Under the pieces are notes generated by a model that saw only the letters and a program-made list of their open reading frames with translations, did no database searches and was not told the DNA's origin. This document shows, one piece after another, positions 37,504 to 46,079 of a DNA stretch of 64,000 bases; the stretch's first letter is position 1; each line of letters opens with the position of its first letter. The stretch lies in the NCBI RefSeq assembly GCF_038404985.1, contig NZ_JBBKBA010000001.1, forward strand, positions 1 to 64,000. Direction: 5' to 3'. Source of the stretch: Ferrovibrio sp. MS7. Lineage in GTDB: Bacteria > Pseudomonadota > Alphaproteobacteria > Ferrovibrionales > Ferrovibrionaceae. The position numbers were made by a program, and so were the translations under genes.

Positions 37504-38244
37504 CTATTCTTCACCAAGGCGGCTGGCCGGTAAAGGCATATGGAGGCCGCATTCGACTTTGTCCTGGCCGCGCCAGCGGCCCGCGCGCGCATCCTCGCCG
37601 GGCGTGACCGGCTGGGTACAGGGCGCGCAGCCGATGGAAAGATAGCCCTGGTCTGCCAGCGGATGCGCAGGCAGACCGTGGCGGCTGACATAGTCGGTAA
37701 GTTCCGCTGCCGTCCAGCCGGCCAGCGGATTGAATTTCAAGCGGCCATCCACCGCCTCCACCAGCGGCAGAGCGGCCCGGCTCCGGGCCTGGAAGCGTTT
37801 GCGGCCATTGATCCAGGCCTCGAAGGGCTTCAGGCCGCGCTGCAGCGGCTCCACCTTGCGGATGGCGCAGCAGGCATCGGCATCGCGGAACCACAGAGTG
37901 CCACTTGGATCCTTGGCCCCCAGCAATGCCGGCTCGGGGCGCAACACGCGCAGATCGGTAAGGCCGAACTGCGCCGTCAACTGCTCGCGATAGGCCAGGG
38001 TCTCGTCGAACAGCTTGCCGGTATCGATGAACAATACTGGTGTTGCCGGATTCACCTGCGCCACCAGATGCAGCAGCACGGCGGCATCGGCACCGAAGGA
38101 CGAGACCAGGGCGATGCGCCCGGGGAATAATTCATCAATCGCCACGCGCAGCATGTCGGTTGCCGACAGCCCGGCAAAGCGCCGGTTCAGCACCGCCGCC
38201 GTATCGGCGAGCGCGTCGCCGCCTATGTCGAGCGCGGCACTCAC
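37504..38244 (-). CDS. cysH: Assimilatory APS reductase (CysH family)
   Basis: The 246-residue enzyme reduces activated sulfate to sulfite. It has the P-loop-like SSFGADAAVLLH, and the two cysteine pairs CC at 125-126 and CAPC at 206-209 that bind a [4Fe-4S] cluster in APS reductases and are absent from the enterobacterial PAPS reductases. The catalytic Cys is in ECGLH (residue 232). APS rather than PAPS is therefore the likely substrate. It starts at a GTG that overlaps the stop of the DUF934 gene (GTGA). Confidence 0.92.
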   Translation of the reverse strand: MSAALDIGGDALADTAAVLNRRFAGLSATDMLRVAIDELFPGRIALVSSFGADAAVLLHLVAQVNPATPVLFIDTGKLFDETLAYREQLTAQFGLTDLRVLRPEPALLGAKDPSGTLWFRDADACCAIRKVEPLQRGLKPFEAWINGRKRFQARSRAALPLVEAVDGRLKFNPLAGWTAAELTDYVSRHGLPAHPLADQGYLSIGCAPCTQPVTPGEDARAGRWRGQDKVECGLHMPLPASRLGEE

Positions 38245-38762
38245 AGCCCTGCCTTGCGCGCCAGGCGCTGCTGCAGGCCGAGACGCACATTCTGCGCCGT
38301 GGCACGGTCATCGCCAGTCGGCTGATAGAACACGGTCATTTCCTGCAAGGCCGCCTTGAACACCTTTTCGGCATCGGGGCGGTTGATCTCGAAGGCGTCG
38401 AAGCCGGCACGGTGCATGTAGAGAAGCTGATCGCGCAGCACCTGGCCGGTGGCACGCAATTCACCCTGGTAGCCGAGATGCTCGCGCAGCACACGGGCCT
38501 GGCTATAGGCGCGGCCATCGCTGAATTTCGGGAAATTCAGCGCGATCAGGGCGAAACGGTGCACATCGCCGTTCAGTTCTTCCGGCGCCGCCGTGTTCGG
38601 CAGGCTCAGACCCAGCGGCGCGTTGCGCTGTTCGAGCTGCGCCTTCTGCTCCTGCCAGCGTTTCAGCGACACCACGGCCTTGCCGTCCGCCGGCAATTCC
38701 GCGTCATCCGCCACCAGGATCCAGTCGTCAGTGGTTTCGATCCCGTTCTTAATGAGCGGCAT
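38241..38762 (-). CDS. DUF934 family protein associated with sulfite reduction
   Basis: A 173-residue cytoplasmic protein of the DUF934 type, which almost always lies between cysI and cysH in alphaproteobacteria. It has no signal peptide and no obvious catalytic motif; GRAYSQARVLREHLGY and FDAFEINR are recognisable family blocks. The ATG at 38762 overlaps the 3' end of cysI by 14 nt. A supporting role in sulfite or APS reduction is inferred from context; the biochemical function is not known to me. Confidence 0.85.
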   Translation of the reverse strand: MPLIKNGIETTDDWILVADDAELPADGKAVVSLKRWQEQKAQLEQRNAPLGLSLPNTAAPEELNGDVHRFALIALNFPKFSDGRAYSQARVLREHLGYQGELRATGQVLRDQLLYMHRAGFDAFEINRPDAEKVFKAALQEMTVFYQPTGDDRATAQNVRLGLQQRLARKAGL

Positions 38763-40407
38763 AGACCTTCTCCTTGAACGGGGCGAGGCCGACGCGGCGA
38801 TAGGTATCGAGGAAACGTTCACCTTCCTGACGCAAACCGAGATAGGTCTCGACCAGTGTATCGATGGCATGCAGCGCGTCCTGCTCATTCAGCGCCGGGC
38901 CGATCAGATCGCCGAGTGCCGCATCGTCGCTGGCGGAGCCACCAATAGTGATCTGGAAGAATTCCTCGCCGGCCTTGTCGACGCCGAGGATGCCGATATG
39001 GCCGACATGGTGATGCCCGCAGGCATTGATGCAGCCGGAAATCTTGATCTTCAGTTCACCGATATCCTGCGCCCGCTGCCAGTTCTTGAAACGCAGCGCG
39101 ATGGCCTGGGCAATCGGGATCGAGCGCGTGTTGGCCAGCGCGCAGTAATCCATGCCCGGGCAGGCAATGATGTCGGAAACCAGTCCGATATTCGGCGTCG
39201 CCAGCCCTTGCGCCTTCAGCGCCCGCCACAACACCGGCAGGTCGGCCTGGGCGACATGCGGCAGCACCAGATTCTGTTCATGGGTGACCCGGGCCTCACC
39301 GAAGGAATAGCGCTCAGCCAGATCGGCCACCGCCGCCAACTGGTCCGCGGTAATGTCGCCCGGCGGCTTGCCTTCCTCTTTCAGCGAGATATTGACGATG
39401 GCATAGCCGGCCTGGCGATGTTTCACCACGTTTTGGCGGTGCCAATGGGCAAAGTCGCGGTCCTGGCGCAGGCCTTCCAGCAGGGCAGCTGGCGGCGCAG
39501 CAGGCAGGTCGGCATAGGCCGGCGGCGCGAACTGCGCCGTGATGCCGTCAATCACGTCCTGCGGCAGCTTCAGCGCGCCATCCTTGATCAACGCCCACTC
39601 GGCTTCCACATCCTCGCGGATCTTCTCGATCCCGGTCTCGTGCACCAGGATCTTGATCCGCGCCTTGTAGAGATTGTCGCGACGGCCATAGCGGTTATAA
39701 ACACGCAGGATGGCTTCGAGATAGCTCAGCAGATGCTGCTTCGGCAGGAAGCTGCGAATGGTCTTGCCGATGAACGGCGAACGGCCGAGACCACCGCCGA
39801 CAAAGACCTCGAAGCCGGTTTCGCCGGCATCGTTCTTCAGCATGCGCAGGCCGATATCATGCACACGCACGGCGGCGCGGTCATGCGGCGAACCGGTGAC
39901 GGCAATCTTGAACTTGCGCGGCAGGAAGGCGAATTCCGGGTGGAAGGTCGACCATTGCCGGATGATCTCGCACCACACCCGCGGATCCTCGATCTCGTCG
40001 GCGGCGACGCCGGCATACTGGTCCGTGGTGGTGTTGCGGATACAGTTGCCCGAGGTCTGGATGGCATGCATCTGCACTTCCGCCAATACGGCAAGGGCTT
40101 CCGGCGCATCCTCCAGCTTGATCCAGTTGAACTGGATATTCTGCCGCGTGGTGAAATGGCCCCAGCCACGATCATAGCGGCTGGCGACGCGCGCCAGGCC
40201 GCGGAGTTGATGCGAGGCCAGCGTGCCATAGGGAATGGCGACACGCAGCATGTAGGCATGGAGCTGCAGGTAGAGGCCGTTCTGCAGCCGCAGCGGCTTG
40301 AACTCGTCCTCGCTCAATTCGCCGCTGACACGGCGCTCAACCTGACCACGGAACTGCGCCAGGCGTTCATCGATCAGTTGCTGGTCTAATGGATCATAAC
40401 GGTACAT
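38749..40407 (-). CDS. cysI: Sulfite reductase hemoprotein (nitrite/sulfite reductase family)
   Basis: The 552-residue protein has two ferredoxin-like/siroheme repeats. The cluster and siroheme ligands are visible as ACPGMDYC and SGCINACGHHH, and the siroheme-contact TTRQNIQF lies near residue 85. It reduces sulfite to sulfide using siroheme made by the CysG encoded upstream. No CysJ flavoprotein is in the window, so the electron donor is probably ferredoxin or an unlinked reductase. It lies 10 nt after the DUF2849 gene. A role in nitrite reduction is unlikely given the sulfur context. Confidence 0.93.
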   Translation of the reverse strand: MYRYDPLDQQLIDERLAQFRGQVERRVSGELSEDEFKPLRLQNGLYLQLHAYMLRVAIPYGTLASHQLRGLARVASRYDRGWGHFTTRQNIQFNWIKLEDAPEALAVLAEVQMHAIQTSGNCIRNTTTDQYAGVAADEIEDPRVWCEIIRQWSTFHPEFAFLPRKFKIAVTGSPHDRAAVRVHDIGLRMLKNDAGETGFEVFVGGGLGRSPFIGKTIRSFLPKQHLLSYLEAILRVYNRYGRRDNLYKARIKILVHETGIEKIREDVEAEWALIKDGALKLPQDVIDGITAQFAPPAYADLPAAPPAALLEGLRQDRDFAHWHRQNVVKHRQAGYAIVNISLKEEGKPPGDITADQLAAVADLAERYSFGEARVTHEQNLVLPHVAQADLPVLWRALKAQGLATPNIGLVSDIIACPGMDYCALANTRSIPIAQAIALRFKNWQRAQDIGELKIKISGCINACGHHHVGHIGILGVDKAGEEFFQITIGGSASDDAALGDLIGPALNEQDALHAIDTLVETYLGLRQEGERFLDTYRRVGLAPFKEKVYAAH

Positions 40408-40417
40408 GACGGTTTCC

Positions 40418-40717
40418 TCAGGCTGCTTCCGTGGTCGGTCCCTGAGCGCGGATACGCTCGCGGAACTGCACCGGCAGCGGGGGCGTGCTGCCAGGCTCGA
40501 CCGGCACCAGATAGGGTGCCACTACAATATTGCGCGCCGCCTGGGCATTGGCTTCGGCCAGCAGGCTGGCGGCGGCGGCTTCGTCCGGTGCCACGACGGC
40601 ATCCTTGATGCTACGGCTCCAGGCGGAATCGGCGGTGAGATAGACCACATCACCGCGCACCAGATGATTGGCGGTGACAATCTGCGGGTTGTGCTTGAGC
40701 TTCGGGGCTTTGGCCAT
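40418..40717 (-). CDS. DUF2849 family protein
   Basis: A 99-residue protein of the DUF2849 type, typically encoded between cysG and cysI in alphaproteobacteria. It opens MAKAPKLKHNPQIVTANHL and has the block GDVVYLTADSAW. No signal peptide, membrane segment or metal motif is evident. It sits 17 nt after cysG and 10 nt before cysI. Its role in sulfite reduction is inferred from this conserved neighbourhood only. Confidence 0.85.
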   Translation of the reverse strand: MAKAPKLKHNPQIVTANHLVRGDVVYLTADSAWSRSIKDAVVAPDEAAAASLLAEANAQAARNIVVAPYLVPVEPGSTPPLPVQFRERIRAQGPTTEAA

Positions 40718-40734
40718 GGGGCGGGGCTCTTTTC

Positions 40735-42120
40735 CTAAGCGATCTTGCGCTGCTGGTGCATGGATTGCGTGGCGCGGGCGCGCGCCGCCACGGCACCAAG
40801 CACCAGCAGGGTGGGGCCGGAGCCGTGACGGGCACCGAGCGATACCAGGTCGGCAAGCCGGCCCTGGCTGACAACCTGGTCCGGGCGGCTGCCATTCTCG
40901 ATCAGCGCCAGCGGCAAGTCTGCGGAGACGCCATGGGCCAGCAATGCATCGCGGATCGCCGCCGCCTGGCTCAGGCCCATATAAATCACCAGCGTCTCAT
41001 CGGCCTTCACGCGTTCAGCCCAGCCGAGTGCTGCTTCGCCGCTCTTGTCGTGGCCGGTGACGAGCGTAAGCGCGCGGCTCATGTCGCGATGGGTGAGCGG
41101 GATGCCGGCGGCTGCGGCACAACCGAGCGCCGCCGTGATGCCGGGAATCACCACCACCTCAGCGCCATGCGCCTCAAGGTGATCCACTTCCTCGCCGCCA
41201 CGGCCGAAAATGAAGGGGTCGCCGGCTTTCAGCCGCACCACGCGCTTGCCGGCTTCCGCCGCCTGCAGCAGCAAGGCATTGATGCCGGCTTGGTCAATGC
41301 GGTGGCTGCCTTTGCGCTTGCCTACCGGTACACGTTCGGCATCGCGGCGGGCGCGCTCCAGCACCGCCGGCGCCACCAGATCATCATAGAACACCACATC
41401 GGCGCTGCTCAGCGCCCGCTGCGCGGCGATAGTCAGCAGATCGGGATCGCCAGGGCCAGCGCCAACGATATGCACCACACCAGCGATTTCAGCTTGTGGC
41501 CGGTTCAGTTCACGCAGCATGGTTTCGCGCGCGGCACCAAGGCGGCCTTCCAGTGCCTGGACCGCCGCCGGGCCATCGAACACCCGGCGCCAGAAGGCGC
41601 GGCGGCGTTCGGCATCGGGCAGTACACGGGCGACACTGGCGCGGAAATCTCCGGCCAGCTTCGCCAAGTCACCGAGCCGGCTCGGCAGCATCGCCTCGAT
41701 CTCGGCACGCAGGCGACTGGCCAGCATCGGCGCGCTGCCCTCGGTGGCGATGCCGACGGTGATATCGCCCCGGCGCACGATGGCCGGCACGGTGAAATCG
41801 GAAAGGTCGGCGCGGTCGACAACATTGATCAGCAGGCCGCGCGCCCGGGCTGCCGCCGCCACCTGCTCATCGACACGCGGATCGGCGCTGACGACGATAA
41901 GGAAACCTTCCAGCGCCGCCGGGGTGAAATCCTCAGGCCGATGCCGGATCACGCCCTCGGCCGCCAGGCCGGCCAGTTCGGCATTGAGTTCAGGGGCGAG
42001 CACGGTAAGCACGGCCTCCGCATCGCGCAGCAGGCGCAGCTTGCGGGCAGCATTCTCGCCGCCGCCAATGACCAGGACCGGTCGCTGGCGCAGATTGAGA
42101 AAGGCAGGAAAGGACGACAT
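40735..42120 (-). CDS. cysG: Siroheme synthase (trifunctional)
   Basis: The 461-residue protein matches E. coli CysG in length and order. The N-terminal dehydrogenase/ferrochelatase domain has VLVIGGGENAARK, and the C-terminal uroporphyrinogen-III methyltransferase domain starts near residue 218 with VHIVGAGPGDPDLLT and has RLKAGDPFIFGRGGEE. It makes siroheme for CysI. I chose the ATG at 42120 (GGAGCC upstream) because its N-terminus aligns with known CysG; an in-frame ATG lies 48 nt earlier. It is the first gene of the sulfur operon. Confidence 0.94.
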   Translation of the reverse strand: MSSFPAFLNLRQRPVLVIGGGENAARKLRLLRDAEAVLTVLAPELNAELAGLAAEGVIRHRPEDFTPAALEGFLIVVSADPRVDEQVAAAARARGLLINVVDRADLSDFTVPAIVRRGDITVGIATEGSAPMLASRLRAEIEAMLPSRLGDLAKLAGDFRASVARVLPDAERRRAFWRRVFDGPAAVQALEGRLGAARETMLRELNRPQAEIAGVVHIVGAGPGDPDLLTIAAQRALSSADVVFYDDLVAPAVLERARRDAERVPVGKRKGSHRIDQAGINALLLQAAEAGKRVVRLKAGDPFIFGRGGEEVDHLEAHGAEVVVIPGITAALGCAAAAGIPLTHRDMSRALTLVTGHDKSGEAALGWAERVKADETLVIYMGLSQAAAIRDALLAHGVSADLPLALIENGSRPDQVVSQGRLADLVSLGARHGSGPTLLVLGAVAARARATQSMHQQRKIA

Positions 42121-42216
42121 CGGGGCGGCTCCAGGGGCAGCATCGCTTAGGAACGCCCGGATCGGCATTCCCCGCTAGCAGTCTGTGCCAGGGAATATTT
42201 TACACTGACATTCTAT

Positions 42217-42272
42217 AGTCAATACAGTTTCACATAAATTCATTTAGTTTTATTATATTTCACATAATAAAA
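42217..42272 (-). promoter_or_regulatory. Probable promoter and operator of the sulfur operon
   Basis: On the minus strand a TTGACT hexamer (42217-42222) is followed by an AT-rich stretch that could hold a -10, though no spacing fits perfectly. Just upstream lie two copies of TTATGTGAAA (42228-42237 and 42258-42267) exactly 30 bp apart. The farther copy sits in a 9-bp inverted repeat with a 7-bp gap (42248-42272). The layout resembles an activator site of the LysR (CysB-like) type. No regulator gene is adjacent. Confidence 0.5.
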
Positions 42273-42302
42273 ATGATAAAACAAACTAACCAATTGATTT
42301 AT

Positions 42303-44537
42303 CTACTTTGACGTCGCGATGTACACGCCGGTCCAGTTTTCGCCCGGCGGGTTGGCGCGGTATTCCCCGATCCGCTCCAGATAGAGGTCGTACAGGTCTT
42401 CCAGTTCGGGATTGGCCTGGCTTTGAATCCGGATCGCCGCCTCGGCGGCATCCCAATCCTGGCTGCGATAGGCCGCCAGCATGGCGGCATGATCGGCCTG
42501 CAGTTTCTGAAAACCAGTATCGGCTGCCTTGGTGGCATCGCCGAGCAGGGCAAAGATCCGCACCGCCTCGGTCTTGCCCTTCACGGCGATCAGATCCAGT
42601 TCCAGCATCGCCCAGCCCGCCTTGGTCGCTTCCCGGGTCGATTCGCCCACCACGATGCCGACACCATAGGTCTTGGACTGGCCCTCGAGCCGCGAGGCCA
42701 GGTTCACTGCATCGCCGAGCACGGAATAATCGTAGCGCTGTTTCGAACCCATATTGCCGACCACGCATTCGCCGGTATTGAGGCCGACGCCGATATTGAT
42801 CGGCACGAACGGCTTCGAGGCGGCCTTGGCTTCCGCCTCCAGCGTGGCATTAAGCTGCTTAAGGCGCTCGAACATGCGCAGGGCCGAGGCGCAGGCATGG
42901 TCGGCATGGTCCGCATCATCCAGCGGCGCATTCCAGAACGCCATGATGCAATCGCCCATGTATTTGTCGATGGTGCCGCGGCGATCCAGGATCACGTTGG
43001 TCATCGGGGTCAGGAAACGGTTGATCAGCTTGGTCAGGCCCTGTGGATTGCCCTTGAACTGCTCCGAAACAGCGGTGAAACCACGGATATCGCAGAACAG
43101 GAACGTCATGATGCGGGTCTCGCCGCCGAGCTTGACGCGCTCAGGATGCGCCGCGAGCTGCTCCACCAGGGCCGGCGAGACATAGCGCGAGAACACGCCG
43201 CGCACCTGGCGCTTTTCCGTCTCCGTGCGCATGTAGCCGATAAGCGAGCCGGAGAGATAGATCAGGAAACCGGCCAAACTCGGCGACACCGGATCGACCA
43301 GCAGGGCATGGACGCTGTAGCCATACCAGGACAGGCCGAAAGCCAGCAGGATGGCGCCGCCGCCGAACAGCGCCGTGCTGAGTGCCCCGCCGCGCGCCAG
43401 CAGGGCGATCAGGCCGAGGCCGAGCACCAGGGTGAACACCCATTCCAGGCCTTCCGACCAGTCCGGCCGCTGCAGGTAATGGCCGAGCAGCACCTGCTCG
43501 ATGGCCTGCGCATGGGCCTCCACGCCCGGCATCACCGGATTGATCGGCGAGGGGCGGATATCACGCAGACCAGCGGCGGATGTGCCGATCAGCACGATAT
43601 TGCCTTCGACCAGGGCCGGATCGAACTCGCCGGTCAGCAGCTTCCAGGCCGAGAGGTAGCGTTTAGCCTCCGGCGGGGTGAAATGAATCAGAATCTGACC
43701 ATCGGCGGTAGTCGGCACTTCATAATTGCCGATCTTGATGCTGTTGATGCCGGTGGCGGCGCCGAAGGCGGTCTGGCCGCTGGCGCCCGATGACCGCACG
43801 ACATAGCTGCGGGCATTCTGCGCCACCCGCAGCGCCTCGGCGACAATGCTGGGCAGCAACTGGCCATTCAACTGGAACAGCAGCGGCACGGTACGCACCA
43901 CCAGGTCGCGACCAGGATGGAAATTGAAAGAGCCATTGCCCGCTGCCGCCGCCTCGAAGGCCGGCAGGGTAGGCACCGTGCCGTGGAAATCGCCTTGCAG
44001 GAAGGGGCGCGGATTGTCGCCGGCGGTGGCAAAACCCGCACGCAGCCTGGGCTTGCGGTCATTCTTCTCTTCCGTGAGGACAAAGCCGGTAACGGCATTC
44101 TTGGCCTGGCCCAGAATGTCGGCCAGCATGGCATCGTGGTCCGGCAGGTCGGCGAGACGCTGGGCGATATCCTCGGCGCCGGTGATCTTTTCCCACAGCT
44201 TGGCTACCTGGCCCGGCGAGGTACGGTCCGGTTCCGCGAAGACGATATCGAACACGATGGCGGCCGCCCCCGCGTTGGCGATTTGCGCCACCATCTCAGC
44301 AACCACTGGGCGTGGCCACGGCCATTGCAGACCGACTCGCTCCAGGCTCTCGTCATCAATGTCTATCACTCGAACGGGTGTATCCTGGAACGTCCGGGGT
44401 GAGATACGCTGGTAATAGTCGAACACAATTGTGCGGAAATCTGTCAGGAGGCCGGCCGGATCCAGCCCACGCAGGCCCAGTACCACCACGAGAACCAGGG
44501 TGGGCACATAAACACTGGCTTGCTTGAACCACTTCAT
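42303..44537 (-). CDS. CHASE2-domain class III adenylate/guanylate cyclase
   Basis: The 744-residue membrane receptor begins with an N-terminal membrane segment, then a large extracytoplasmic CHASE2 sensor (about 30-330), three hydrophobic segments (about 335-420) and a cytoplasmic class III cyclase domain. Both metal Asp positions are present, in FCDIRGF (about 477-483) and DKYMGDCIMAFW. The DKYMGD Lys and the Asp in YSVLGDAVNLASRLE suggest ATP as substrate. It would turn an envelope signal into cAMP. A GGGGG site precedes the ATG at 44537. It is divergent from the TPR-barrel and FecR genes, a known neighbourhood for this sensor type. Confidence 0.92.
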   Translation of the reverse strand: MKWFKQASVYVPTLVLVVVLGLRGLDPAGLLTDFRTIVFDYYQRISPRTFQDTPVRVIDIDDESLERVGLQWPWPRPVVAEMVAQIANAGAAAIVFDIVFAEPDRTSPGQVAKLWEKITGAEDIAQRLADLPDHDAMLADILGQAKNAVTGFVLTEEKNDRKPRLRAGFATAGDNPRPFLQGDFHGTVPTLPAFEAAAAGNGSFNFHPGRDLVVRTVPLLFQLNGQLLPSIVAEALRVAQNARSYVVRSSGASGQTAFGAATGINSIKIGNYEVPTTADGQILIHFTPPEAKRYLSAWKLLTGEFDPALVEGNIVLIGTSAAGLRDIRPSPINPVMPGVEAHAQAIEQVLLGHYLQRPDWSEGLEWVFTLVLGLGLIALLARGGALSTALFGGGAILLAFGLSWYGYSVHALLVDPVSPSLAGFLIYLSGSLIGYMRTETEKRQVRGVFSRYVSPALVEQLAAHPERVKLGGETRIMTFLFCDIRGFTAVSEQFKGNPQGLTKLINRFLTPMTNVILDRRGTIDKYMGDCIMAFWNAPLDDADHADHACASALRMFERLKQLNATLEAEAKAASKPFVPINIGVGLNTGECVVGNMGSKQRYDYSVLGDAVNLASRLEGQSKTYGVGIVVGESTREATKAGWAMLELDLIAVKGKTEAVRIFALLGDATKAADTGFQKLQADHAAMLAAYRSQDWDAAEAAIRIQSQANPELEDLYDLYLERIGEYRANPPGENWTGVYIATSK

Positions 44538-44712
44538 GCTTACCCCCGCAGACTTTCCGCCCTGTTGTGGATGTTTCCACGCCGCATCGTAGCTTTACCG
44601 TTAATTCGCAGATTATCGCCTTGAATCCGCTTCGCAACGAACAAGAATTTGCGTATTCTTCGCTTGGTTGCAAGCAGCGTACTGCAAGTAGTGCTTTGGG
44701 GAAGCTCCAGAC

Positions 44713-46068
44713 GTGTCGCCACATAAACAAAAGACTTCGCGCCGCCTCACCATGTCCGCGCTGGCCATCATTGGTGGCTTGCTTTGCTCGGGCGCAGCTT
44801 CGGCACAGCAGCAAATCAACTACACGCCGGAATACGATGCAGCTTTCAAGGCGATGCTCAGCGATCCTGGCAATCTCGACAAGACCTTTGCTTTCGCCAG
44901 CGAGGCGATCAAGGCCGGCGATCTGGAAGGCGCGGTAGCGGCGCTGGAGCGGATGCTGTTCATCAACCCGAATCTGCCGCGCATCCAGCTTGAACTCGGC
45001 GCCTTGTATTTCCGCCTTGGCTCGTTTGAGGCTGCGCGCGCCTACTTTCTGACCGTCAAGGATGATCCGAACGCACCGGCGGAAGTGAAAAGCAAGGTCG
45101 ATGCCTTCCTCGCCGAAATCGACAACCGCCAGAAGCGGCATAAATGGTCGGGCTCGCTGTTTGCCGGCATACGCTGGCAATCCAACGCCAACACCGCTTC
45201 CGCCGATGGCGTGGTATCGGTGCAGGGTGTCGCGTCGACGCTGGACTCGCAGTTCACCCAGAAGCGGGACTGGAATGCCTTCGCGGCGCTGAGCGTCAAG
45301 CATACTTACCAGATGGATCCGGCGCAGCCCGATACCTGGGATACCAGCATCACCACCTTCGGCTCGCGCCAGATGCGGCAGGAAACCGTGGATGTCACGC
45401 TCGGTGAAATCACCACCGGGCCGAGCCTGAAGATATTCCCCGGCAACGACTACGATCTCACCTTCCGCCCCTACGGCCTGATCACCTATGTGGCGATCAA
45501 CGATGTGCGGGATTTCTTCGCGCCCGGCGCCGGCGCCTCGCTCAGCGCCACGCTTGATCCGTTGACCTTGGCCGAATTGTCGACGGAATGGCGCGACAAA
45601 CGCTACCGCGACAGCTTCAAGAGCCCGACCAAAAGCGACCGCGATGGCATCGAACGTGCGTTGCGCGCCCGCATTGTCCGCGTAATCAACCAGGATCTCA
45701 GCCTCAATCTCGGCGGCAGCCTGACCAAGCAGGAAACCCAGGCTGACTCGCAGGGCAATTTCGAATATGCCTGGACCTTCGGTGCCGCTTGGAATTTCGA
45801 CTCGCCACTTGATGGCACGATGCCGCGCTGGACCTTGATCGGCAGCGTTACCCGCGCCTTCACGCCCTATGAGACACCCGACGCCACCATCAATGCGAAC
45901 GTGACGCGCTTCGACAAGGATTGGCGTTTCTCGCTGACCCAGGCGGTGCCGCTGAACAAGGACTGGACCGCGATTGCCATGCTGGCGCGCACCATTCGCA
46001 CGTCTTCGCTGCCGAACTACCAGTATACCAACAACGCGTTGACGCTCGGCGTCAGCTACCGTTTCTAG
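44713..46068 (+). CDS. TPR plus outer-membrane beta-barrel protein, SLAM-like
   Basis: The 451-residue protein has a signal peptide ending near AASA (about residue 31), a helical TPR-like region (about 45-135) and a C-terminal barrel of roughly 310 residues ending in the outer-membrane signature SYRF. The barrel opens SGSLFAGIRWQSNANTA, close to the G-x-x-x-x-SN-N-A opening of SLAM/DUF560 translocators, which export proteins with small C-terminal barrels. It starts at a GTG preceded by GGGGAAG. The next gene, 11 nt downstream, encodes a large secreted protein that is a plausible client. SLAM assignment is by architecture and needs confirmation. Confidence 0.72.
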   Translation: MSPHKQKTSRRLTMSALAIIGGLLCSGAASAQQQINYTPEYDAAFKAMLSDPGNLDKTFAFASEAIKAGDLEGAVAALERMLFINPNLPRIQLELGALYFRLGSFEAARAYFLTVKDDPNAPAEVKSKVDAFLAEIDNRQKRHKWSGSLFAGIRWQSNANTASADGVVSVQGVASTLDSQFTQKRDWNAFAALSVKHTYQMDPAQPDTWDTSITTFGSRQMRQETVDVTLGEITTGPSLKIFPGNDYDLTFRPYGLITYVAINDVRDFFAPGAGASLSATLDPLTLAELSTEWRDKRYRDSFKSPTKSDRDGIERALRARIVRVINQDLSLNLGGSLTKQETQADSQGNFEYAWTFGAAWNFDSPLDGTMPRWTLIGSVTRAFTPYETPDATINANVTRFDKDWRFSLTQAVPLNKDWTAIAMLARTIRTSSLPNYQYTNNALTLGVSYRF

Positions 46069-46079
46069 GAGCACAAGCC

